Source: Chitinophaga qingshengii (GTDB lineage: Bacteria > Bacteroidota > Bacteroidia > Chitinophagales > Chitinophagaceae). Taken from it: a stretch of 64,000 nt of DNA. The stretch lies in assembly GCF_014529935.1 (NCBI RefSeq), contig NZ_JACVFC010000001.1, positions 496,001 through 560,000 of the forward strand. Direction: 5' to 3'. Made by a program: the position numbers and the translations under genes. Positions 1 to 8,038 of the stretch are shown here, one piece after another (position 1 is the first letter of the stretch; each line of letters opens with the position of its first letter). The notes under the pieces were generated by a model. It was not told where the DNA came from, did no database searches, and worked only from the letters and a program-made list of their open reading frames with translations.

Positions 1-1771
1 GCTTCCTTACTTCCAAAACATAGTAGTATGTTCCTTCATTCAGTTGCGAGCCATTCCAGTCGTTGCGGTAATCTTTGGACTGATATACCATGCTACCCCA
101 ACGGTTGTAAACATAGATCGCTGATCCCGGGTATTTCTCCAGTCCTCCGATGATGAAGCGTTCATTTTTACCGTCACCATTCGGTGTGAACACGTTCGGG
201 AAGGTGATATCAGCGCCATCGGCCTTAATGGTGGCTTCCGCCGTGTTGTTGGTATTGTCGGTTTCCGGTTCGCGGGCTTTTACAGATACGCGGTTGGTAA
301 TATTGCCTCCCTCCACGATACGGGATACCATGATCAGCTCCACTTCCTGGCCTGCAGGCAGGCTGGCGATGGTCCAGGTAATCTTACCGGCGGTTTTGTC
401 CACCTGTCCTGTTTGTACCTGAACAGATTTCGGCATTTCCAGGTTAGGCGGCAACAGGTCTTCCACGACCACGTTGGTGAATACCTGTGTTCCGCTGCTC
501 TTCACTTTTACGCTGTAGGTGATGTCCTGCCCCATACGGTAAGTACCCATAGGCGGGTTTACCACCGTTTTGGTAACAGACAGATCACCAATGATATTGC
601 TGGCTTCTATCACCGTACCGGCCTGACCGTTACATCCTGGTGCGGCAGGGTCACAACCTCCGGTAGGTTTGGTCGTAGTGCCGTCGCTTACCTGCGCCGT
701 ATTGGTGATGGAAGTCACTCCATCCAGGGAGGCAGGCGTAGTTACAATCAGTGTAGCCGTCGCCGTTGCTCCCGGCGCGAGATTGCTGATAGTGAAGGAA
801 GCCACATTACCATTCAGCGTACCACCGCTTACGTAGATGGTATTCGCCGGTACCGGGTCTGTAATAGTTACCTGTGCAAGTGGAATATTACCGGTATTAC
901 GAACGAAGATGGTATAGGTCAGCTTTTCGTTCGGATAAGCCACGCCGCTGGTATTATCAGCAGGCAGCGCGACAGTTTTCCAGGTGTCGAAGCTTTGAAC
1001 ATCATCGTCATGGATATTAACGGTGGCTTGCGCTGTTCCTGGCGCGAAGCTCCAGGCGCCGCCGGTTCCACCGGTAAGAGTGAAGTTCACCGTGCGGGTA
1101 CCATCCTGTATTTTATTGTCGATTACTTCCACGGGTACGGTTACACTGTGCTCTCCGGCAGGAATGATCACGGAACCATTGAGCGCTTTGTAATCTGTTC
1201 CGCCTACTGCTGTTCCTGCTACTGAATATTGAACCGTAACCGGTACAGTGGTGGTGAGCTTACCTGGGAACGCGATCGTCACTTCACCATGGGTAGCCGG
1301 TTCGGAGGCATTAGGCTTAGTGGCGGTAATATTTACCACCAGGTTACCTGTCACGTCGTCATCGTCTGCTATGGTAACGGTAGCAATACCGTCGGTAGCG
1401 CTGGCAGTGAAGTTGCCCAGCATGGCCGCAGTGCCGCCTTGCAGGGAGAGGATTACGTCTTCCGGCCCTTCGATGATATCATCATTGATCACGGTTACCG
1501 GTATGAATATTTCTTCCGCCCCTTTAGGGATGATAGCGCTTCCGTCGATCGTATAATCATCACCGTTGGCAGCAGAGCCGGTGATCGTATAGCTCACTTT
1601 GATTTCTTCAGCAGCAGAAACGTCTTTCGGCAAGGCAATGCGGAAAGCGCCATGCGTGGAGGGTTCCGCTGCATCCTTGTCTTTGGTGACGCTGATCACC
1701 CGGTTGGCGGCGTTGTCTTCGTCATCTGTAATGATGACGGTCGCGGTATTTTTAGCACCGGGTGAGCGTTA
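1..1771 (-). pseudogene. 3' part of a Calx-beta / DUF11-like T9SS type B surface protein, 5' end missing
   Basis: The minus strand is open from the left edge to an in-frame TAA at 1769-1771, about 589 codons. Reading from that stop there is the tail of one Calx-beta repeat (PGAKNTATVIITDDED), two full Calx-beta repeats ending in DDED/DDDV acidic clusters, two DUF11-like 'conserved repeat' segments (KLTYTIFVRNTGNIPL; DITYSVKVKSSGTQVF), then the gliding-motility-type sorting domain (VFTPNGDGKNERFIIGG, NRWGSMVYQS, EGTYYYVLEV). Such proteins are exported by T9SS and anchored at the cell surface. The last residues lie beyond the left edge. The frame begins in the middle of a repeat with no Met or signal peptide, and the 120 bases upstream do not read as Calx-beta in any frame. 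I therefore call it 5'-truncated, by deletion, insertion or a frameshift. A sequencing error at about 1770 is the main alternative. Confidence 0.7.
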
Positions 1772-2323
1772 TTATGGTCTGTATTAATTCGGAGTGTCCT
1801 TCAGCGTAATAGTCAATAAGGGGTAACTACACCGTATAGGCGTAGTTGCTCAGTGCTGCACAGATAAAAGGCTTAAGATGCTGCCATCTTTCTGATCACA
1901 TGATGATAAAGGGTTTGCGTAGAAATTTTCATAGATCATTGGTTTTTATCGTCCTATAGCATTGGAAAATGGCTACAGCCATTCTTCAGGGACAAAAAAA
2001 CGACTCCCTTAACAAATCGTTTGTAGTAAATTCATGAAAGTGATGTAGTAAATTTTCTACAGTACACTGTGGGGGTAATCAACTTCCATCGTCAAAAAAG
2101 TCTTCGTATATGTGGCAGCGTTATATTAAATATCCAGGAAGAATTCAAAAATGGGGGTTATATATTCATTTAATGCCGTAGCCCTTTGCTCTCTATGCCT
2201 CCGGGATAATGAACCCTCAGACGACCGTCGTCATTTTTTCCATAAACACCCCCAAAATGAATAAAATGAACGCCGCTCATTTCCCATATCCCCCGTACCT
2301 TCAGCTGCTAAAACCCATCTCCT
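1772..2323. other. 552-bp intergenic stretch with short dyads and repeats
   Basis: No convincing gene was found. It contains a 16-bp palindrome (aatggct-ac-agccatt, 1968-1983), an 11-bp direct repeat (tgtagtaaatt) at 2022-2032 and 2044-2054 with 22-bp periodicity, and a small GC hairpin followed by T6 (2220-2238). The part adjoining 1771 may be foreign or decayed sequence that removed the 5' end of the neighbouring surface-protein gene. I could not recognise a transposase fragment. Confidence 0.5.
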
Positions 2324-2896
2324 ATGTTCAAGGAAAGCCCCACCCTGTTCACCTGGGTTACCTGTAACTGCTGGTTAGTATTCGGCTGCTGTTGGTTAAC
2401 GCTCCGTAACCGCACCAAGGAAAACGTGCAGCTGAGAACTACCCGTCAGCGGTGGATGGGCTTCATCGGTTATTGCGTCATTTTTGTTTCGTTATATCTG
2501 CCGTTATTTACGGGTACCCGGTTACTGCCAGCCTTGTCAGCCTTACAAGCTGCCGGCGCGCTGCTTTGCATCGGTGGTATTGCCTTGTGTATCTGGTCCC
2601 GGTTATTGCTGGGAACCAACTGGAGCGGCGGCGTAGCGGCTAAAAAAGATCACGAACTGATTGTAAAAGGCCCTTACCGGCTGATCAGACATCCTATATA
2701 CACCGGTTTTATCACCGCATTGGCCGGCACCAGCCTGGTATCCGGCGGGTCGGCCGCGCTCATCGCTACGCTTGTTTGCGCCATGGCGCTATACCTGAAA
2801 ATAGAACAGGAAGAAACCCTGCTGAATGAACTATTCCCCGGCACGTATGCCGCCTATCAGCAACAAACCCGGAAGTTGATTCCGTTTATCCTGTAG
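2324..2896 (+). CDS. isoprenylcysteine carboxyl methyltransferase (ICMT)-like membrane protein
   Basis: 190-residue integral membrane protein of the ICMT/phospholipid-methyltransferase superfamily. Members use S-adenosylmethionine to methylate membrane-embedded substrates; the bacterial substrates are mostly unknown. There are about five hydrophobic segments. The signature GPYRLIRHPIYTGF (residues 116-129) is followed by a hydrophobic helix and the C-terminal EQEETLLNELFP...Y block typical of the family. The ATG at 2324 begins directly before the first hydrophobic segment. It converges on the MFS gene with only 25 bases between the stops, so it is probably monocistronic. Function beyond the family is not inferable. 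Confidence 0.75.
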   Translation: MFKESPTLFTWVTCNCWLVFGCCWLTLRNRTKENVQLRTTRQRWMGFIGYCVIFVSLYLPLFTGTRLLPALSALQAAGALLCIGGIALCIWSRLLLGTNWSGGVAAKKDHELIVKGPYRLIRHPIYTGFITALAGTSLVSGGSAALIATLVCAMALYLKIEQEETLLNELFPGTYAAYQQQTRKLIPFIL

Positions 2897-2921
2897 CAAC
2901 GTTGCACCTTGTATATTCGTA

Positions 2922-4313
2922 TTATCTCCTGGCCGGTAACGCCCACAACATCCCAGCTACAACCACCAGGCAAACGGTTCCTGCCGCCAGCCCGTAACGC
3001 AGCGCTTCCATGTAGCCGTTGGCGTGAGCACCGGATGGCAGTACGGCAAAAAATATCCCGCCGATAATACTGATCCCCAACCCGGATGCAGTTTGCTGAA
3101 AAGTGGAGAAAATACCCGACGCAGCTCCCGCATCCTGTACCGGCACTTTGTCCAGCACTATATTCAGCAGAAAAGGCAGTACCATACCGTTTCCCAGGCC
3201 GTACAGGGCAATCAGCGCCACCGTCGTCACCCGGTCATCGCCACAACTATATTGCAGGATAAAAGCGATCCCTATCAGGAGCAACCCGGTCAGCAACACC
3301 TTCTTCCCATACTTTACCAGTAGCCGGGAAGCTACCACGGACGACAACATAAACAACAATGCATGCGGGATAAAACTGGCGCCACAAGCCAGCGCCGACA
3401 TACCCAGTCCATCCTGCAGGTATACCGCCATCATCAGCAGGTAAGCCGTATGCAACATAAAATGAAACAAAACAGCCAGCAACCCGAGGTTAAATACCGG
3501 TTGTGCAAACAATGCCAGGTTGATCAACGCACCGTTATCAGGCCCTTGTTTTAACTGCTGTATACGCACAAATACCAGCGACAAACCCACAAACAATGCC
3601 AGCAGTACGCCGCTCCACCATGGCCAATGCTGTTCCCGGCCTTCAGTGATCGCATATATCAAACAACCCAATGCCAGGGTGAGGACGGCCGCACCGGCAT
3701 AATCAAACTTCACCCCTGCTGTGGTGGCGGTTTCCGGCAGATAACGGTCAATCGCCCACATAGCGGCGGCTCCCACCGGCAAATTGATAAAGAAGATCAG
3801 CCGCCACCCCTCCACCACCCCATCAGTTTCTGCCAGGTAACCACCCAACATCTGCCCGATAATGGCCGCTACACTCAGCGTAATACCGTACCAGCCAATA
3901 GCTTTAGCCCTTTCTTCGGGTACCGGAAACAAGACCTGTATCAGGGCGATGGACTGGGTCACCATAAAAGCGGAACTTACCCCTTGCAGAAAACGGGCGA
4001 TATTCAGTTGCAGCGGCGTTTGACACAACCCACAAATACAGGAGGTAAGCGTAAACCATCCCATTCCCCAAAAGAATACTTTCTTTTTACCGAGGTAATC
4101 CCCTGCCCTGCCACCCGTGATCAGGAAACAGGCGCTCCCCAGCAGATAGGCCGCTATCACCAGCTGAACTTCTCCATCGGTTGCATGCAGACTGCGTTTG
4201 ATAGTGGGAATGGCAATATTGATGATAAAGATATCGATGACGTACAACAGCGGCGCCGTCAGGACAATAAGCAGCGCATACCATCTGTTGACAGTGGTAG
4301 TAGTGATGATCAT
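2922..4313 (-). CDS. MFS drug/metabolite exporter, DHA2 (EmrB/QacA-like) type
   Basis: 463-residue proton-driven exporter of the major facilitator superfamily, inner membrane. By eye there are about 14 hydrophobic helices, the DHA2 count. Motif D1-like sequence lies in helix 1 (LYVIDIFIINIAIPTI), motif A is at residues 67-78 (GGRAGDYLGKKK), and a motif C-like stretch is in helix 5 (SVAAIIGQMLGGYL), lacking the usual Pro. It lies 18 bases downstream of the Ada gene on the same strand, so the two are probably cotranscribed. That would place the pump under alkylation-response control, though the substrate cannot be read from the sequence. Confidence 0.85.
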   Translation of the reverse strand: MIITTTTVNRWYALLIVLTAPLLYVIDIFIINIAIPTIKRSLHATDGEVQLVIAAYLLGSACFLITGGRAGDYLGKKKVFFWGMGWFTLTSCICGLCQTPLQLNIARFLQGVSSAFMVTQSIALIQVLFPVPEERAKAIGWYGITLSVAAIIGQMLGGYLAETDGVVEGWRLIFFINLPVGAAAMWAIDRYLPETATTAGVKFDYAGAAVLTLALGCLIYAITEGREQHWPWWSGVLLALFVGLSLVFVRIQQLKQGPDNGALINLALFAQPVFNLGLLAVLFHFMLHTAYLLMMAVYLQDGLGMSALACGASFIPHALLFMLSSVVASRLLVKYGKKVLLTGLLLIGIAFILQYSCGDDRVTTVALIALYGLGNGMVLPFLLNIVLDKVPVQDAGAASGIFSTFQQTASGLGISIIGGIFFAVLPSGAHANGYMEALRYGLAAGTVCLVVVAGMLWALPARR

Positions 4314-4331
4314 AAAAGAGGTAGAAAATAA

Positions 4332-5372
4332 TCAGGAATGGTTTTTCTCAAAATCCAGCAGCCATTGTTTGCGCCAGATACCGCCGCCATAGCCGGTCAG
4401 GGAGCCGTCTGCCCCCACAATACGGTGACAGGGAACGAGGATAGAAATTTTATTCATGCCGTTGGCATTGGCTACCGCCCGGATAGCCTCGGGTTTACCC
4501 AGGGCTGCAGCCTGGTCTTTATAGGAACGGGTAGCGCCATAGGGCACCTCCCGTAATACCTGCCATACCGATTGCTGGAAAGGCGAACCCGGCATATACA
4601 AGGGTACCGTAAAGGTTTTCCGTTGTCCGTCAAAATAGGCTTTCAGCTGTGTTTCCAGCGTGTCAAAATGAGGATTATTGCCTTGTACGATGGTAGCGTT
4701 CAGCACACGGGCCAGGTAACGGAATTCCGTTTCCAGCATCTTACGGTCGGTAAATTCCAGCAGACAAACGCCTTCTGTTACCGCACAGGCGTACATGGTC
4801 CCCAGCGGTGTTTCCAACCGTTTCAGGTCAATGACCCGTTGTGTTTTGCTTTTTTGGGGAGATACCCCGAAGATGTTTTTAAAAGAGTCCCCAAAGCCAC
4901 TGAGGGACTCAAACCCCGCATCGAAGGCTGCTCCGCTCACCGATTCCCCTTGTTGTATTTTCTTAAAGGCAGAATTGATCCGGAACATACGCTGATAAGC
5001 ATGGAAGGTGATACCATGGTTTTTAAGGAACCATCGGCGCACCTGGTAGGGTTCGATACCACGGCGGAGCAGATCTGCGTCCTTTATTTTCAGTCCGGGA
5101 TCAGCGGCCAGATCCTGTAGCAGCTGCCGGATATCATCGGGTGTCTGGTTCAGCTGCTCCAGGGGATGGCACACCTTGCAGGGCCTGTATCCTTTCAGGA
5201 TACATTCTTTGGTGGTCGCAAAAAATTCTATGTTCTCCGGCTTCGGTTTCCTGGCACGGCAGGAAGGCCGGCAAAAGATACCGGTCGTTTTGACTGCGGT
5301 AAAAAACACGCCTTCAAAAGCGACATCTTTTTCCACCGAAGCCTGGTACATCCTGTCAAAGCTCAACTGCAT
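4332..5372 (-). CDS. ada: bifunctional Ada: methylphosphotriester sensor / AraC activator and O6-alkylguanine-DNA methyltransferase
   Basis: 346 residues with the full Ada architecture. The N-terminal zinc domain carries Cys34, Cys38, Cys65 and Cys68 (FCRPSC...PCKVC), the ligands that include the methyl-phosphotriester acceptor in Escherichia coli Ada. It is followed by an AraC-type helix-turn-helix (about residues 85-180) and a C-terminal methyltransferase with PCHRIVG; the acceptor is Cys315. The protein repairs alkylated DNA by suicide transfer, and once methylated at the N-terminus it activates its own operon. The ATG lies about 75 bases from the next gene upstream. The MFS gene follows after 18 bases, probably in the same transcript. 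Confidence 0.93.
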   Translation of the reverse strand: MQLSFDRMYQASVEKDVAFEGVFFTAVKTTGIFCRPSCRARKPKPENIEFFATTKECILKGYRPCKVCHPLEQLNQTPDDIRQLLQDLAADPGLKIKDADLLRRGIEPYQVRRWFLKNHGITFHAYQRMFRINSAFKKIQQGESVSGAAFDAGFESLSGFGDSFKNIFGVSPQKSKTQRVIDLKRLETPLGTMYACAVTEGVCLLEFTDRKMLETEFRYLARVLNATIVQGNNPHFDTLETQLKAYFDGQRKTFTVPLYMPGSPFQQSVWQVLREVPYGATRSYKDQAAALGKPEAIRAVANANGMNKISILVPCHRIVGADGSLTGYGGGIWRKQWLLDFEKNHS

Positions 5373-5448
5373 AGTTTAAGGTATTGATTTCCTCACAAAA
5401 GTAGGACCGCCGGTACAGCCGGACAACCGGAAAATGAACAACTATTTT

Positions 5449-6426
5449 TTAAAATACTTCTTTCGGCGCTTGTTTAAACAATTCAAACAGATCAGACAGT
5501 TTTTGCAGGAAGGCCTGGCATTGTGTTTCGTTCAGCCAGAGACTTCTTTCCAGTTCGTCTACTTCATTCATGGTGGCATTGTCGTATAATTCCTGCCTTT
5601 CAGCGCCTTTGCCGGCAGCATCGATATACAGTATTTTGATATAGGAATTTATCTTTTCCCCGCTGGCTAAGGTGATAGACCCGCTACGGGCAATACGGAA
5701 CAGGAAGGAAACCAGGTTTTTATCGTCGGTCAATTGTGTATCCCATATATGGTTCTTCAGGTATCTCTCCGTAAAACCCAATATAGCAGCATGATCGGTG
5801 GTCAGTGGCTCGCGGTAGACATCTTCCGGTAATAAAAAATAATGGTGGTCAAACAGCCATTTTACCAACAGCGTGTAGGCTTGTTTGATAGTGTTGTATT
5901 GATTCGTTTCTTTAAAATCGTACCGGGAAAAGATTTCTCTTTTCTCAGGGATACGTACTTCCATGGCCGTTATACGACTTTGATCATCTTCCAGCCAAAC
6001 TATCAGCTGCGCGACCTCACTCACCTGTTTTCTGAAAATGGCACATTTCGGATCATGTGACGCCTGAAAGAAAGCCAGGCATTCCTCATAACTGCTGCCC
6101 GGATGGATAAATCCTTCCCAGAAGGCCGCAGGCTTGGGGTCCGGCGTTTTCTTCCGATCGGTACTGTATAATACCACCGAGCTCAGGAAACACTCAAAGG
6201 TGTACTCATCCTTTTTAGGACTTACCGGCGGATAAAACTGGTCGTGGGTGATATCGAATTTAAAACGGTAGCCGAGGTTATTTTGTTTATCCTGGTAACT
6301 TTTGTCGCCCTGATTGGCATTTAAAGTTTTAGGCGGCTTTGATAATCCGCAGGTAGCAAACAACTGGCTGATGGCGGGGTCTGTGCTTTTACGTCCCACC
6401 AGCCCAATAAGATCATAGACTGTCAT
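5449..6426 (-). CDS. conserved-looking protein of unknown function
   Basis: 325-residue soluble protein with no signal peptide, membrane segment or catalytic motif that I recognise. It is acidic, with many aromatic residues. The opening (MTVYDLIGLVGRKSTDPAIS) resembles the N-termini of some SMI1/immunity-type proteins, which start with a 'LIGK.stDp.vq.ll..lgl' pattern, but the similarity is too weak for a family call. The gene sits alone between ada and the S41 peptidase gene; the latter has its own terminator, so this gene needs its own promoter in 6427-6460. Function unknown. Confidence 0.6.
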   Translation of the reverse strand: MTVYDLIGLVGRKSTDPAISQLFATCGLSKPPKTLNANQGDKSYQDKQNNLGYRFKFDITHDQFYPPVSPKKDEYTFECFLSSVVLYSTDRKKTPDPKPAAFWEGFIHPGSSYEECLAFFQASHDPKCAIFRKQVSEVAQLIVWLEDDQSRITAMEVRIPEKREIFSRYDFKETNQYNTIKQAYTLLVKWLFDHHYFLLPEDVYREPLTTDHAAILGFTERYLKNHIWDTQLTDDKNLVSFLFRIARSGSITLASGEKINSYIKILYIDAAGKGAERQELYDNATMNEVDELERSLWLNETQCQAFLQKLSDLFELFKQAPKEVF

Positions 6427-6460
6427 ACAAGAGATTGATTATCGTACCAAGGTACAAAAA

Positions 6461-6488
6461 AAGAAGAGGCAGTATACCGCCTCTTCTT
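6461..6488 (-). terminator. terminator of the S41 peptidase gene
   Basis: Perfect 10-bp stem (aagaagaggc / gcctcttctt) with an 8-base loop. On the minus strand it is followed by seven T residues. It begins 8 bases past the stop of the S41 gene. Confidence 0.8.
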
Positions 6489-6495
6489 ATTGATG

Positions 6496-7938
6496 TTATT
6501 GTTCGAGTATCTGCACCACATGATCCAGCCATTGGGAGGAAGGGATACTTTTATCGATATAAAAATCAGGCATAATACCTTTTCCATCGATCGTCAGGTC
6601 GGGTATGCGCAGACTTTTAGACAATGCATACCATAACTGAAACTGTTTATCCGGCGAATTCACCCCATACATATTGGAAATATCCAGCACACCAGCGGTG
6701 GTAACACCAAAGAGTTTTACTTTTTTACTTTGCCGGGCGGCCATCAGGAACTCTTCTGCCGTACTGCCGTTGAGGTTATTGATAATGATGCCTACATTTT
6801 TGGGAAACGGGAAGATGGTATCCAGCTTTTGTTCGTCAACGATCTTGCCCGACAGGTTCACGAACTGTCCCGGATGTTCTTTTAATTTTTTAAGCGCAGC
6901 CTGTACTTCAATTTTATCGTTTTCGGAAAGACCTGGCCGTGCTGAATACTCTTCCATCCTCCGATTGTTGAGCGGTGTAGAAAACATCTCCACGTTCACG
7001 CTGCGGATAGGATTGGTATACAACAATGGTAGAATTCCATAATAACTGATATCAGAGCCGCCACCATTGTTCCTGATATCGATGACCAGGTTCTCAGTAC
7101 GTTTCAGCAGTTGATCATTGGCTTTCAGCACGCTGTCTATCAGACCTTTCTGGGCATCGTCAAAGGTAGGGATGCGGAGCAGTATGGTTTTGGCAGACAG
7201 TTGTTGCAGGAACGGTCCGTCAGTGCTGATTTCTCTGACATACAGTTCTGTTGCAGGATCTGCAGGGAATACAGGATACTCTCTCTTCAGGAAGATGCGT
7301 CCTAGTTGCAACACGTTTTTTCCGTAGAACACCGCTTTATCGAATGGCCTCGCGGAGTAGTCTCCCATATAGAAAGCACCGGAACTGTCTGCCGAGATTT
7401 TCAGTTTAACACTCTCCGGTTTCCAGGCAGGGTTAGTGGAGGTCAGTATCACTCCCTTGTAACCTTTATCTTTAGGGATGATAGCTATTTTGTAAGCACC
7501 TGTAGTCCAGATACCTTCAAACAAAGCTGCGCTGCCGGAAGATATTTGTTGTTTGGCTTGTTCTTCCGATAGTGCTATTTTTTCCCAGGAACTGGTGTTG
7601 GCAGCAACAGCCGGAGCGTTGTTAGTCAGAATAATGCCATGATGCGCTTTTCTGAAAAACTGTAACCAGTCGCCCATAACGGCGGCACATTCCTCTTTGG
7701 TAGTGGCTTTTTTAATACGGGCAAGGATGATCTTGTTGAACTGCTGATAAGCATCTTTGCCTTTTTGTTGCAGCGCATAATCGAAGCCGGCATCGTTTTT
7801 TTCAAAGGTTTCTTTTACCCATTTGAAATTGCCTTCACAATCGCATTTTTGCTGGGCCACCAGACAGAGGGGGCTGAACATACTCCAAAGTAGCATCGTT
7901 GTGGCTACACGGCGGGATGAAATTTTTTTTGCACTCAT
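6496..7938 (-). CDS. secreted S41-family (C-terminal-processing-like) peptidase
   Basis: 480 residues. An N-terminal signal peptide (hydrophobic stretch ending ...LCLVAQQ) points to export. The C-terminal half has S41 hallmarks: ENLVIDIRNNGGGSDISY (about residues 285-302), the nucleophile region NGSTAEEF with Ser392 as probable catalytic serine, and KKVKLFGVTTAG. No PDZ domain is evident between the N-terminal helical part and the catalytic core. Bacteroidota carry many such secreted or periplasmic S41 enzymes of unknown substrate. Single-gene unit: terminator immediately downstream, 100-base gap to the upstream metallopeptidase gene on the same strand. Confidence 0.85.
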   Translation of the reverse strand: MSAKKISSRRVATTMLLWSMFSPLCLVAQQKCDCEGNFKWVKETFEKNDAGFDYALQQKGKDAYQQFNKIILARIKKATTKEECAAVMGDWLQFFRKAHHGIILTNNAPAVAANTSSWEKIALSEEQAKQQISSGSAALFEGIWTTGAYKIAIIPKDKGYKGVILTSTNPAWKPESVKLKISADSSGAFYMGDYSARPFDKAVFYGKNVLQLGRIFLKREYPVFPADPATELYVREISTDGPFLQQLSAKTILLRIPTFDDAQKGLIDSVLKANDQLLKRTENLVIDIRNNGGGSDISYYGILPLLYTNPIRSVNVEMFSTPLNNRRMEEYSARPGLSENDKIEVQAALKKLKEHPGQFVNLSGKIVDEQKLDTIFPFPKNVGIIINNLNGSTAEEFLMAARQSKKVKLFGVTTAGVLDISNMYGVNSPDKQFQLWYALSKSLRIPDLTIDGKGIMPDFYIDKSIPSSQWLDHVVQILEQ

Positions 7939-8038
7939 AGGTTACAACTGTTTTATCCGGATTTTGGTGAAAGTGATAACAAGTTCCCAAATGTATGTTA
8001 TCGCTTTCACATATCCGACAGGCAGTAACCGGAGCAGA

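Noticed and set aside
413..1225. Long plus-strand open frames over the left-edge gene
   Set aside because: They are antisense to a frame that reads cleanly as Calx-beta, DUF11-like and T9SS sorting domains; their own translations have no domain or codon sense.
2220..2238. GC hairpin plus T6 as a terminator
   Set aside because: No plus-strand gene precedes it in the window, and the stem is only five base pairs.
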